From the NCBI GenBank assembly GCA_024529925.1, contig JAFEUB010001181.1, positions 1,216,001 through 1,280,000 of the forward strand: 64,000 nucleotides of DNA, in the 5' to 3' direction. Under the pieces are notes generated by a model. The model searched no databases and was not told where the DNA came from. It saw only the letters and a program-made list of their open reading frames with translations. This stretch comes from Ophthalmolycus amberensis (taxonomy: Eukaryota; Chordata; Actinopteri; Perciformes; Zoarcidae). Of the stretch, positions 1-14,300 are shown one piece after another; position 1 is the first letter of the stretch; each line of letters starts with the position of its first letter. A program made the translations under genes and the position numbers.

Positions 1-67
1 GTCATTATTTTGTAGCAGGTTTTTCTACAATAAAATTAACTTTCTCTTTCTTTTCCTCACTCTTCAG

Positions 68-182
68 CTGAGATTGGGGACTTTGAGGAGAGCCAGTGCC
101 GGTCACACCTCCTCAACAACAACTACATCCCAGAACAAATGCCCCTGATTGACAAGATCATGGCGTTTCACTCAAAGAATAT
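68..182 (+). CDS. farp1: farp1 exon: FERM F2 lobe
   Basis: The exon follows a pyrimidine-rich acceptor ending at 67 and stops before GTGAGT at 183. Its first two bases complete a split codon. The translation starts EIGDFEESQ and includes NNNYIPEQMPLIDKI, matching the FARP1 F2 lobe segment as I recall it. It ends in phase 2 (AT|C, Ile). Confidence 0.9.
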
Positions 183-3100
183 GTGAGTTTCTGGAGTACT
201 GTGAGAATATGTGAGAATACTGGAGTACTGTGAGGTGTGCAAACATCTTTAAATAAGGCATTTCTTTGATGCAGTCATAGGTTCTTTTTAGCTCTCTTCA
301 TAACATCACCAAAACCATGGCTGAAAAACTATTCTCTTCACCATTGAACGGGATCAGTTGATTCAGAACTGTCCCGCCGTAGTTTTATTATACAGGTAAC
401 ACCGACTTTTTAAGAGCTTATTCTTACTGGCCTGATGCACGAGTTTGTGTGAGGTGAAATATCAGCCTCAGGTTTAAGAGAGGTATGCTGCTGCTGGGAG
501 TATATTGTTGGAAGCTTTCCAAATCTCCCACCATCCTCCCTCAAAACGTCCTCATCAACGCACGTATTTGAATCCGAGCATTGCCAACCCTTGTCTCACC
601 TATACGTTACAGTGGGCTCATGCCAGAGGTGGACACATAGTTGGCAGCTGCTACAGGAAAGGAGCTCCATTAGCATTGACTGCTCTTTTTCACCAACCAA
701 GGCTTTTTTTTATAGTTGATAACTGTAACTGCAGTTCTTTTGGCTGGGTGCCATGCAGAATTAAGTCTCTTATTAAGTACCACACAGGAAACAGGAAGGC
801 GTATGCACTGATAAGAATTAGGAAGGTTTGTTAGTATTTGCAACCCTCCCCCCCCCCCCCCCCCCCCCAACCTTCCGCCACTGCTCCCAAAACACAGATA
901 AACACTAGAAACCTGGATCCACTCAGACTTGGTCTTTTCACCTCAATTAGTGAGACACACAGCAGGACGATAAGCTGGGATTTAATTTATTTGTCCAAAA
1001 AGTTGCTGAAAGGATAATGAATACTACAGTGTGCACTTGTGTTAAAACCTGCAAGTAAGATTAGTTGTTTTAATGTAGCTGGGTCACCCTCCCTGCTCTA
1101 GTCCTTTTTAAAAATACATACTACAATACCAAAACACACATTTATGGATAAGTTAACTATGATTCTGTGTTTTATTCTGTATGTGTCCTACATTCATATA
1201 CCTCTATGTATATTTCTTCAACAAATCTCATGAAAAGACCCAAAGATGGGCACTGTAGTTTATTGCAAATGTGAAGGAAACTTAATTAAATAGTGCATTT
1301 GTTGAGGACTATTTTCAGCTGTGGATTACTACACATGTGGTGCTCAAGGGAGTATTTACAGCAGCAGGATGGTGTGTATAGAATTAACTCAAATAAACTA
1401 CACTGCGCACATTCACGGTAACGAAGACACATGTGCTTATTCGCTTATTTACTACACAAAAACTTATTAGTGGCATGCATTGTTTGTCGATTTTTATCTT
1501 TTCATGGGATTATTTGTCAAAAAGGATAATGTAAAACATCGCCAGCCTTATTCTCTAACTTGTAACTGTTGTGTTTTGTGTTGCTAGCGGTCAAACGCCA
1601 GCAGAATCAGACTATCAGTTACTCGAAGTGGCGCGCAGGTTGGAGATGTATGGGATTCGCTTCCACCCTGCCAAGGATCGTGAGGGCACGAGGCTAAGCC
1701 TGGCTGTGGCGCACACTGGTGTCCTGGTCCTTCAGGTCAGTCACACAAGTGTGCAGGTCAACGCGTGGTGTGTTAAGGGTGGTTGGTGTAATAAGTCGTC
1801 TGCATGGTACAGATGGGATGAAAACTTGTGGGCCATTTGTGCTTCAGAAGATATGTTCAGGTGGTAAAAAAGTTGTTTTTATCACTGTAGGGGCACACAA
1901 AGATTAACGCCTTCAACTGGTCTAAAGTGCGTAAACTGAGCTTCAAAAGGAAACGCTTCCTCATCAAGCTGAGGCCAGATCTAAATGTAAGTGAATCGCA
2001 CAGTGTAATATAGAACATCCATCAGTGTTTGGTGGTGTAAGTTATGTGTTTGTGTGTACCCCAGAGTTCATATCAGGACAGTCTGGAGTTTTTGATGGGC
2101 AGCAGGGATTGCTGTAAAGTCTTCTGGAAGATCTGTGTCGAGTACCACGCCTTCTTCCGCCTCTTTGAGGAACCCAAGCCCAAGCCCAAACCGGTGCTCT
2201 TCACACGAGGCTCCTCCTTCAGATTCAGGTAAGTTTGCATCGTAAAGCTGCTCTAAGAATCTCAAGACTGCGGCCACACGACGCTGTCTCCGCATCACTT
2301 AACGGTCTACTACAGCTCTCCGAGAGTTATCATCTCTCCTCCACTTGTCTCTGCAGCGGGCGCACACAGAAGCAGGTGATTGATTACGTGAGGGAGTCTG
2401 AGTTTGAAAAGATCCCGTTTGAAAGGTAAAGGCTGCGACATTTTTTGACACATTTGGTCGAGGCGAGGGCGCTCGGAGTGTGTAACGCTGACCTTCAACA
2501 TCCTGTCTGACAGGAAACACAGTCGGGTCCAACAACACAATATCCGCCTGTCGCCGTTGCCTTGTCCACGCCACCATGAAGTGCCAACAGAAGTGAGTGA
2601 CTCAGTGTTTTAATGCATTTACAGCAGATAATTATCTGCGTCGTTTGTCACCATAGGAATCGTATTATGGTCATTATATTGTGCTTCCAGTCACACAACA
2701 AAAAGCCTCAATAGTACTTTTTCTGGAATATTGTTCAATACATTACACTCAATACATGCCTGGTCAGACACTTGTGAATGAGATGAAAACTATTTTGATT
2801 GATAAACGTTGATAAACGCTGTAGGACGTGTGTCTGAGCCTGCCACGGTGCACAAACGGCTGTCAAACCTCCTGTTGACGTCCTATTCAGAGATGAAGTC
2901 ACACCTCTGGTCACTGCAGTTTGTACTAAACAAATAGAAGGACGTCTTGGGTTCAGTGCCCTTGTCAGGTTTACAATTCAATTTTATTTCTATAGCCAAT
3001 ATCACACATTTTCCTCGGAGGGCTTTACAATCTGCACGGCATAAGACATCCTCTGTCCTTGGACCCTAACATCGGAAAAGGGAAAAACTCTTTAACCTTT

Positions 3101-6100
3101 ACATATACATCGCCTCGGGGTCTTGCTACATTTATTGGCACATTACCACCACTAACTGTCGATCAGCAGGGATGTGTATTCTGCCTCCCCCGTGCACATA
3201 TGCTTGTACATGTGGATCCTCTGGGCATGCAACAACGCCACATGGCCCTACAGGTGGTCAAAACCTCTACAGGCTACTTTCAAGTCAGATAGAATTCATT
3301 AAAAACACCATTAACAATCAAATCAAACGTAGTAAAAAATAATTATACTCTTGAAATGTTTTAATTGTCTGCCTTTGTCTATTTCTGTCAGAGTGGCGCT
3401 CCCGCGGAGAGACTAGGACTCTCCCTCTCGCCGTCATTGGAAGGAGTCGGTGTTGGTGAGTGCAGAAGACCCCTCTGCCTCGAGGACAACCAGGGCCAGC
3501 CCGTCTCACCAGAGAAACGGCCACGAGGACAGAACGGGATCTGCTTCCAGGACCGAGGAGACAAGCGGCTCGACACGACAGGCCCACCCAGAACATCTGA
3601 GTAAAGGTCCAGCATCTCAGACTGCTAAAGGCAACAGCTGTTCCATCCCCTTCACTGACTGCAGTGATGTAGGTAGTGAATATAACCAGGCTATACGGTT
3701 GAATCACAGTCATAGGGAGCGGCCCATGCTCCGCTGTGGGTCTGGCTCTGGAAGCATAAACGGGGCTCTGCAGGAGCAGTTTCTTGGTAGGGTGAGGTTC
3801 AGGGAGCCCCCTTCCTCCTCTAAGCAATCGCTCAACGTGAGCCTTGACTTGGACGAGTCTCTCAAGCAGTCACACCAAAAGGTTGACCAGACTCCCGTCC
3901 ATGGTGCTATGGTGGACCTCAGTGCCCAATATAGAGAGAGGCATAGCAGCAGCCATCTCACAGCCCCACACATGGCTTCAAGGAGTTCAAGGATCACCAG
4001 TCCTGCCCTGGACAATTATCAATCAAGCTCCCTCAGTCACGCTGAGCAGAACGGCTTCAGCTCTGCTGCCCCTCACTGCGAGGACGGCACATGCTCCTCA
4101 GTCCCAAGCCGCTCTCCTCACTTACAAAAGCGCCACAAAGTGCGTCACCACTCTGAGGCAGACCCAAACCAGGGGACGTCCTCCCCAGGGCAAGAATCGC
4201 ATCCTGTCCTCTCTCGGGCTGAACGTATGGCTGCTCTTGAGCGTCGCATGGTGGCCAATGGCCTGTCGGTAGCGGGCAGGTCCAAGTCCAGTCCAGGGCT
4301 GAAACGCTTAGGGCAGGCTGGTGTCACACACGTGGGCCCGGTTCACATGAATGACTGCTCCACTACCAGTGGTTCAGAGTCCAGTGAGTCTGAGATGGAG
4401 ACTAACGGCAGCCCACTGATGGTTGGTAATCCAGTGGAGGCTAACTCCACCTCCCCTATACCCAGGAACAAGTTCTCCTTTGGCAGCCTCCAGCTAGATG
4501 AGGAGGCAGATGAGGACGGATGCCATGCCTTCAGTGATGAGGAGGGTGGACAGATTTTCAGCTGTTAGTGCACAGACCGCTTCAAACCATCTCCACAGGA
4601 GAGTTTAAAGGGTTTAGTTTGGGTCCAGATGGTGTAAGAAAAGCAGGGTTCAGTGGGTGACAGATTATTTCGGTCAGAGGACGACTCAGATCTCCACGCT
4701 CCATGTTCACAGTTAAGCACAGCGGTACCTACTAGTAGCACTTTTTGAGCCCACCATCAGACTCTTTTTTTTTCATCGGGAGGCGAGATTTCAATATGTT
4801 CAGGGTTTTCTTGTTTGTTACACTGAGGAGGTTTATCTTTCAGCCGCCCAGTTCTTTGATTGTATTCACACGTCTCTTCAGAAATACACAAGTGCCATGT
4901 TAGGATTTGAACAGCTACTAAAAACTGCAGAGACTTCAGGGAATTAGTGGCTCTGTTCTTGTCCGTTTCAAACTTGAGAATGATCGAAGGAAGATGTATT
5001 GTTACAGTTGCACTTTTTCTTACATTCTCTCCATTCATTGTACATTTAGAACAGGGTCTACCACAGCGTGAGTCGTTCAGTTTCTAGGTCTCAGATGCCT
5101 TATGACTTCCCATATCATTTCATTATAGTCTACAGACATTTCTGTTTTCTGTTAGATTGATTAAGTTGGTATAATGTGGCACATTACACACTTTGCACTC
5201 ATTATCGTGGTACATCCACGGCTCCTAAAGTATTTTGATGCTACGTCTGGCTTGGATCTGTTGTGAGAGTAGTAAGTTCTGTATAAAGGTGTTGGAGTTA
5301 AAAACTAATTAATATGCTGCAAATACCAGTATGAACACCTGATTGATATTCAATAGTGTTTATGTTTCCACTACCTGCTGCTCTTTGCAAACTTGAAACA
5401 GAAACGTCATGTTTTATTCACATAGCTGGTAGGAATTGGCATGAGATATAAAACGGTAAATATAAGCTCACGATACCTTTTGAATATCATTCCAATTGTG
5501 TTAGAGCGGCATTGGCTTGGTCATTGTCTGTTGCAGCCATCATTTTCTGCCACTCCACAACAGTTTATGGCTCTTATGCTCACCATTGACGTCCCCCTCT
5601 GCGCTTGACTCATGCTCGAGTGTCTCTCTCTCTCTCTCAGTGAGTTCGTATCAAGCCCAACCCCAAAACAGCCATAGCGTCAACTAAATCTACACTAGTT
5701 TCCAAATATTGCAAAGGTCTCAGTCTTCTTAACAAAATGGCACTGCACTTTTATTTATTGACCACTTTTCCAGATTTCTTTTGCACTTCTGCCCTCATGT
5801 TTATTTGTGTTTGTTTGATGATCTTTATGTCACATTTCTGTTTCTTTTATTTCTTTGTCCAATGTAAGCACTCTTGTCTGTCAGCATGAAACTGTCAAAT
5901 CTTTTCTCTTTTGTTCTGTTGCATGTGAACCTGTTTTGTCGCTCACTCTACAGTCTTGTGTGGTGGAAAGAGGCAAGATCACCAGAATCTGGGTTAGCTT
6001 CCCTGCAATGATCCAGCTCATGGATAATTATTCCAGAGCCGATAGAACGTCAGCTCGAGGATGAAAAGCATCTTGAGGAAATATAGGAAACTAGAAGCAG

Positions 6101-9100
6101 GTTTTAGTAATCCTGTATGTGTGAAAGGCAGTTTATGGGCAACACCTCAAAGCATCCAGTCTCTCGGCTCATCCATCACTGTCGGGCTGCTTTTGTGCTC
6201 CCAGACCTTTTTAGCATTGACGTCAAGCAGCAGAATGAGATTTTGTTGTTGTATTTGGATCAGGATCGATCTCTTTTCTTCATGAGCCATTTCAATTACA
6301 GATGTGTTTTGAATTTCTAAATTATCATTATATATTGTTATTCAACATGGACATGATAAGACTCCAATAGGCACCCCAGTAGCCTGCTTCAAAGGTCCCC
6401 GGTTGCAACCTTAGTTGCATGTCGTACCCGACACAATCTATTTATGTAGCATCAAATCATAACAGAAGTTAGACACTTTTCATGCAGAGCAGGTCTAGAC
6501 CATGCTGCAATAAAGGTGTTTCACTGTCATGTTCAAGTAGACATTTTGCCTCCTGGTTATTAACATTATTCATAGCAAAAAAAGTTGCTTGACATAGATT
6601 ACTACAGCACAATGAAAGAGAACATGTGTTTATTTGTGGGAGTAACTGGATCACTGCAGTGTGAGGAAACCCTCTCTGGTGCACAAAGCTCTCACGCACA
6701 CCTGGAATGACATTCTGCCACACGGAAACTACGTCATTTGGATCAGATTGAAAATACCAGCACGTGAATTTGGTCCAAATCATCACACGTGTTGGTTCGG
6801 CATCAGGTCCCAGGTCTGTGGGGGGAGACGTTTGTTTTTCCAACCTCCTTCCGGGTGTTTTACCGATGCATGCTGTGCTACACCAGATCCAGGCTCTGTC
6901 TGCCCTCTGCATGCACTGAATGTCCTGTAATATACAGCTAGTGCTCTGCAGTCACTTCACTGCAAATTCACAATTTAGTACAACAGACTGGAGGATGTGA
7001 TGTTAGAGCAGATTTTATGACGAGGAAATCATGCAGTGTGATTTGCTGCTGACTTTAATATACAGTATTTTTTTACAGCTCACCGTTTCACTATTTCAAG
7101 TAAATCGATGTTAAACTTTAGTTGCGTTCATGGACTGAATAAAGCACAGTGTGTTCTCATTACCAACTGACTTTTACAGGACGGCAATAACAAAATCATA
7201 AAAGGTCACAAAGGCTGTTTATTTGAACATTCTTAAAGATCTGTTTTATATTTAATGTTAGGTAAGCTCTTGAGCTCACACTTCTTTTACTACACCTTCC
7301 CTTCAGTGTCACCTGGCTTTGACCTTTTAATGCTGCTTTTCTCAAGACTTGTATTCATTTAACAATGTATATTATGTTCTTTTAGAGTCAATAAAGATGA
7401 CCTTTATGACATGAGGTTTTCCCAAATCTTCTTTTTGAGACCCCGGTTAGTTGCTGTCTGCTGCTCATTGTAGATTCCCTCTTCACTCTCCCTGTAGTGT
7501 TGTAGTGTTGGCGGATAGCCGTGTCCATGCCGTTTCTTTCTATTCTCACTTGTAACAGTCTTGTAGACGTGTATGTGGTTTCCACTCCTTCCCTCCGTAG
7601 AGGTGATAGTAGAGTCGTGCTGGTCCGTTGAGCTGGTTCGTGTTGTAATCACTGTTGTGTTTGTGTCGAGACACCAGAGGACAGCAGTGAAAGGTGGGCA
7701 AGTTGCAGCTAACGCATAGTAAGTAAGCTCAGTGAACATTGTCAGTATGGATGACACTAAGCGAGCTGTTCCTCTTGATCATCCTTTGGTATGTGTCTCG
7801 GCTCGCGTATTGATTGACGTTGCAGGAAGACTGCCGGAGATGTCTGGACTGTGGAGTGAGTCATGGCTGATGTCTCGATCATACAGGCAGAGCAAGACTC
7901 TGGTCCTGGGTCAGACTGTTTTTGTTAATATTGTTTGGTGTAGCCTGCATAGTCTCACAAGGGGCTATGTTTGCCATGTTGGATTATGAAATGCTGGAAA
8001 GTGTAATTCATATAACAATGTCCCCAGAGTGTCTGTGGAATTAGACCTTTTTTTGATTTCTTGATTAATCGATTCAGTGTTTATTCTACAAAATGTCCAA
8101 AAATAATGAAAAAAAGTCCACGGTGACTTCTTTTTTTGTCCAGCCAATGATTTAAAAAAACCAAAGATATTCATTTACATGTTTATATATGAGAGAAAAT
8201 CGAGTTTTGAAATTAGATTTTTACAATAGTGGCTGTTAAATTTTCTGTTCCTTTTATACAACCCATCTGAGACCAAAGGCTAAGAATATATCTGATTCCC
8301 TGTTGTGTTTTCGTGTCTATTTGAATGACTTAACTTTTGTATTTTCTCCCCTCACTTTGGTTGCTGATGCCGTGCAGGAGTGGTGCCCAACAGCCCTCAC
8401 CTGTCTGCGTCCTCTGGCCACTCGCATGGCATGGTCAATGGTCAGAAGTCCCTGGAGCTGTGCGGTCACAGTCCCGACGGCCGACAACTGTCCCCCCTCA
8501 CCAGCCCGCTGCTGTACGACGCCGGCTGCGTTCGCACTGACGATGAGGACGAGGTTCGAAGGAAGGTTAGTGAGTTAGTGGTACTTCTGTTGAGAAAAGC
8601 AATAATAAATCGCTTCAATGAGGTTTTTTTTTACTAAACTTGTGCTACAAAGCCAGTGTCGCATACTTAAAATATCACTGGATCCAGATTACCTGTCCTA
8701 AATAACTCTCCGCAGGGACTGAAGCTGAGTGTTTTCCTATAAGTCTCAGAGAAAATAGGTTACACAGGCACGACACCAGCCAGACTTGCTTATAGTTGGA
8801 TGGTTAATTTGTTCTTGCTCACAGTCTCCTCTCTGTTGTGATCTCTTTGCAGAGGTTCCCAACAGATCGGGCCTACTTTATCGCCAAGGAGCTGTTGACC
8901 ACAGAAAGGACGTATCTGAAGGACCTGGAGGTGGTGACTGTGGTAAGAAACAAAAGAAAAAGTCTATTCGCCAACACGCTGCTCCACTGTTTGTTTGTTT
9001 TCCTGCACTGTCCTCTGGGGAGAAAACATTGATTATTCCGGTTCTCTGCTCCACTGCGGAGCGCCCGCCAAAACACAGACACAGGCAGTGACACAGGGAT

Positions 9101-11262
9101 ACTTTGGCAGATGCGGTTTCATTTCTTATTCATTCCCCACACCCGTGCTCTGAAATGCATTTATCTCTCTCACTCAAGGCACTAAACTGAGTTTGTATTT
9201 AAAGAGATGGATAGATTCAGCCCCATGTTCCCTCTACATGTGACTCCCCATTCCAGTCTCTTCCTTTAAATTACTCTGGCCGGGTACAAGCATGGACACC
9301 ATTTGGTTTGACAGTTTCTCAAAGGAAATGCAGCAGAAAACAGGATATTAAACGTGCGCTACACAGCTCCTTCACCCAGAACGAGGAGGATGTTCTCACT
9401 AGGCCGTACTGAAGCTCCGCTGTCGTCTGATTCACCGCAGGAGAAAATGCATGACTCCTTTTCACTGGCGTTTTTTTAAAGGCTGCAGCTTTTCCTGTCA
9501 TGTGATTTTCAGAGAAGCCTTTCACACGTCTCATAAATATTTGGGTTGGCTCGTGTCCTCGTTCTTTTTACAGCTGTGTGTGTGCCATGTCTCTCTTCCC
9601 ATGCACTGGTTGGTCCTGCTGTTTGGGGTGAAGTCAATCCGAACAACAGCTGGCCCTTCTTCTCAAGCCCTTCTAGAAACACTCATGTTTGCCGAAAACC
9701 CACTTTCCTTTCCCATCACGTCAGCCTAATAACGCTATTTTCATGCCCCCTGTGGCAAAACATGCAATGTTTGACTTCCCTCTGACTTAACGGAGCGATG
9801 GTGATAAGAGTGTTTGGGTGTTACTCTTCCATTATGGACGGCACAAGACTGAAGTGTAACAGCAGATAAAGGTCTTTTGGTGGTATCCTGGGAAAATCTT
9901 CATGAACACATTATATGAAGAGTCTTTGCTTGTGAGAAACTTGAGACCAGAAAATCAGGACACGCGTTAACTGATATCATCGAGACATTACCATAGCAGT
10001 GCAATTTCATCCATGATTTGTCCAATCTTACAGTTTTTGCATATCATCCAAGTGAGCTATGTTACATGGTGGCTTTCACTCAACCAGGAAATGATCCACC
10101 AGCACTCAAAACTATGTTTTGCTTATTGTTACTTTACGTGAATGTTTGACTTTGACAAGTGTGACGTGGCAGTTTGAAACCTCTGATGCACACACGCTGA
10201 GAATTGGAGTGAAGTATCGAGCAGTAAACATTTGCATGGATACATATTCTGGATATGTCATTGAGGGGCAAGGAGTAGAATTATTCCCTTAAAGATTATT
10301 CCCTTTACTTTTTTAGTATTTTTCTTTTTCTTAAAGCATGTCTGAAAGAGATCCTCTACCTTTTTATGTGGATGTCCGATCAGTGTTGATGTAAATGTAG
10401 TCGATTGAAGCAATAAAATCCTCAGTGTTGATGCTACATTGACCCAGAAAGCTGTTTTTCCTCCATCCAGCGGCGTCACTTGACGTGAGAGTAACATAGT
10501 TGGGTGCAAGGAGCATCTACAGGCTGCTTCAGCTTGTACTTCTAGTCTCTAGTCTAGTCCAGGGGGCTGCATGTTGCATGAGATGCTTGTATTGGAGACT
10601 AGCTTTGTTTCCAACAGCACAAATGGCATCCTAAATCCCAGCGAAGAGGATGTCATGGATGAGGCTACATTCATTTTACAGTTTGTGGGCTAAATATTCA
10701 AACGTATTTACAGTGTTTGAGCCGAAGAAATGCATTAGTGAGAGGCCGCGGCTGCATTAGCCGTGAAACGGGATGTTTTCCCTTAAATGTAAAACAAAAT
10801 AGTATCTTGCTTGAATGTGTGTGTATTTGTGATGTCAGTCTTTCCAGAGTGCTGTAGGACAAGACGAGGCGACTCCAGACTCTCTGAAGAACACCGTCCT
10901 CTCCGCCTTCGAGCCTCTGCACAAGTTCCACGAAGGCTTTCTCAGGGAGGTGGAGCAGAGGCTGGCTCTGTGGTGAGACTATTTCACTTCACTTCCAAAA
11001 AACAAACAAAAAAAAAGGTCCCTGTAGGGTTCAGAACCTGTCCAGTGAAGGTGGTGGTTTGGTTGTAACCCAATTTAACCACAATTCCCCCTTTATATTA
11101 ATGAGATGTATTGGCATTTAGTCTGAGAGGGCAACCCGGCGCCTTCAGATGACCCGAGGAGCTATCATCTCCATGGAAACAGTCGTGCTGCACCACGGCC
11201 GGCCTTCTCTTGCCTTTGGGTTTCTGCTGTCTGATCTCCTTAATGAAGCTGTGCTTTATTTA

Positions 11263-11302
<40 letters not shown>

Positions 11303-14300
11303 ATATGCAGGCAGTGATGCATTAAGCCCTCATGTCAGAATTTATGGCCATGAACTGCAGACATGAAGCGTTTTTATTTCAAAGGCTATTTCGGCTGCAC
11401 ATTGTTAGACCTCTGAGTTAAAGCTGAGAGTGATATTTCAGTCAACTCTGCTGATAAGAATCACATTCAAATCTTCATGCAAATGATAAAGCAATGCCCG
11501 TGTCGCTTTTCTTTTTGTTTTTGCTTTGCATACTCAAATATTCTGGTGGAGATGTACCTTTTGTAGTTGTGAGCATGATTAGAAAGGTGTCATAGATGAG
11601 GAAGTATGTGTTTTACAGTGTGGATATGTCCTAGAGTGACTACTAAAATACTGTCCCAAAATAATAAGATATTCTGAATGAATCCTGTGATGGCAGCTCA
11701 TTAATAACTCCTGCACCTTGTGGAAGGAAGTGATGCTCAAGGGAGACACCTGCTGGTGGATATTTTTCTCCAACTTGCATCAGCTACATCTCATCTGAAT
11801 CATCAATGATCTTTAAGTGCTTTTGCGTAGAGCGTAATTCACGGTCTGCAAATGGCTCCATCATTTTTTAGAGATTGAAATAAAACATGCTCATGTTTAT
11901 CTATTTTAGGGAGGGACGCTCCAATGCTCACATAAAAGGAGACTACCAGCGCATTGGAGATGTCATGCTGAAGAACCTTCAAGGCTTGAAGGTGAGGCGC
12001 CACTCTTGCACATCTGTAATTATTACAGTAATGAATTTCATACTCATTTATGTGTGCCATATTCCAACTTAATCCATAGCCCCTGACAGCAAACCTGCAT
12101 AAACAGTCTGAAGTTCTGTTGGAGCTGGAGAAGGCATGCAGGGCATCCCGCAGGTTGGAGGGTCTCTGCAGGGACTTTGAGCTGCAAAAGGTCTGCTACG
12201 TCCCCCTCAACGTCTTCATTCTGCGGCCTCTGCACCGCCTCGGTCACTACAAGCAGATCCTGGAGCGCCTGTGCAAACATTATCCAGCTACCCATGTGGA
12301 TTTCAGGGACTGCAGAGGTACTACGCTCAGGCCCAGTGTTCAAAGAGGCACATTTATAGAGGTCTTCTGGTGCTGTAGAATAATCTCAACAGTCTATCTC
12401 CAATAATCTCTTGCCCCTGGTTGGTCTGCAGCTGCTCTGGCAGATGTGTCCGAGGTGGTGGAGCAGCTCCAGGGAAGCCTTATCAAGATGGAGAACTTCC
12501 AGAAGCTTCTGGAGCTGAAGAAGGATTTGATTGGCCTTGACAATCTTGTTGTTCCTGGTCGGGTGAGTTTAAGGCTTGGAAGAATGGACTGGCAAAGCTT
12601 TTAAATTCTCTACAAACACCGTGTAAAGTATGTGTCTAAATAATATATGCATGCCTTTTTCTGTGTCCTCTTTCTCAGGAGTTCGTCAGGTTAGGCTGCC
12701 TCAGCAAACTGTCTGGAAAAGGCCTACAGCAACGAATGTTTTTCCTGGTAACGCCCACTTTCTTTTTGGATCAGAGAAGTGTGCATGTGTGGTGGGCTGT
12801 TGTACAATTTACATTCAATCTTGTCTTTGTGCTTGTTATGACAAGTGGTTTGCACGATACACATTCAGTTTAGTCATTTTAAACCAAAGACAACCTCAAT
12901 GGTATTTAGTTTGAAAGGGCGATAGTTTACTTTTTCCACTTTCTCCCTCGCTGCCTCTCTAAATAGTTCAACGACGTCATTTTGTACACGAGTCAAGGGA
13001 TGATGGCGAACAATCAGTTCAAAGTGCACGGCCAGCTGCTGCTCCATGGCATGACGGTAAGTGCTGTTTCTCTCAATTGAACACAAAGTGCGTCAAACGG
13101 CTGTCACCAGTTTGTCATTACTGAGGATAAGCCGCCTCATTGGAACAGCTGTACTGTAGCTCTTTCAACGTCTTACCTCACTACACACACTCACACACAC
13201 ACACACACTATCAGGACAACTACACGTCCTTCTCTCTCACTTCCTTTTCAACATCCCTCCCTTCGTCTCTCCCTTTCTGTCTATTTTTGGTCTTCGCTGT
13301 CCCAGATACCGCTGCTCTCTCATGTTTTTTTCTGTGTTCTTATTCCAGATCAGAGAGAGTGAAGATGAGTGGGGTGTGCCTCACGCATTCACATTGGTTG
13401 GACAGCAGCATTCTGTGGTGGTGGCAGCAAGGTAAGAACAGCTGTCTTAAGTGCACACACACCTTGTACCTGGACCTAAAATTAACCCAAAGCGAAGTGT
13501 GGCCTGTCGTCCTCTGGAGTGTCGTGATTTCAGAATCGTTAAGTCTCGTAAGATGCAGTTAAGCTCTCAAAAATAAGACTTGACAGACTTGTAGAAAAAC
13601 AAAGACATACACATCAGCAACTGCGTAATTTCCACTTACAATCTTTTTTATTTTTTATCACCCTCACGTTACAAAATCTCTGTAAATACAGTCTTTTTGT
13701 CCAGGTGTCGTCCTCCAGACAAAAGAAAGACCTGATAAATATGCTGATACTCTCATCAAGGTTGCTTCCATGTAGTCACCTTGAGCTTACAGCAATAAAG
13801 CTTCTCTGCACATTTTAATACTGTAATAAGTTCTATATCACAATAAGTTTTGATATAGAAGTTTTGTAATCATAGTTTTAATTACAGAAAAACTAAAAAA
13901 AAAAAACTTTTAATTAAATATTTAAACAATATTTGTATTAATATATATAGTCAATATTCTCCTAAAAAGATGCCGGAATTGAGCATTTATCAAAGATAAG
14001 GCGCTAAATATCTTACGTAGTAAAGATGCAAATGCAATATGTATGTATATGTATGTAAGACCATATGTATAAAGTGTGAGTGTCATCTAATATATCATTT
14101 ATATCACTCAATCTCAATAACCAATTTATTAATAATGTGTTAACTGCTAGATTGATATAAACAGATATATTTCTTTATGCCATATGTTCTTGGTTGTTAA
14201 CTTTGCCACTTTTCTCACTATGACAAAGATAAAAGATAACTACTCTCCTGCCTTCAAACGAACGTTTCCATGAAAGAGCAGATGGTGTCTTTGTGTCTTT

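Larger units (their letters stand above)
4569..7415 (+). other. Probable 3'UTR of the farp1 short form
   Basis: There is no supported coding sequence. The stretch is T-rich with ATTTA-type motifs and few microsatellites, which is more like a long 3'UTR than an ordinary intron. One dispersed-repeat fragment sits at about 6425-6530. AATAAA hexamers at 7138 and 7390 are the candidate ends. If the short form is not made, this is simply the 5' half of the intron 3456-8377. Confidence 0.4.

Noticed and set aside
3318..3827. 169-codon minus-strand open frame
   Set aside because: It is antisense to the linker exon and the long Ser-rich frame, and has no splice support or similarity.
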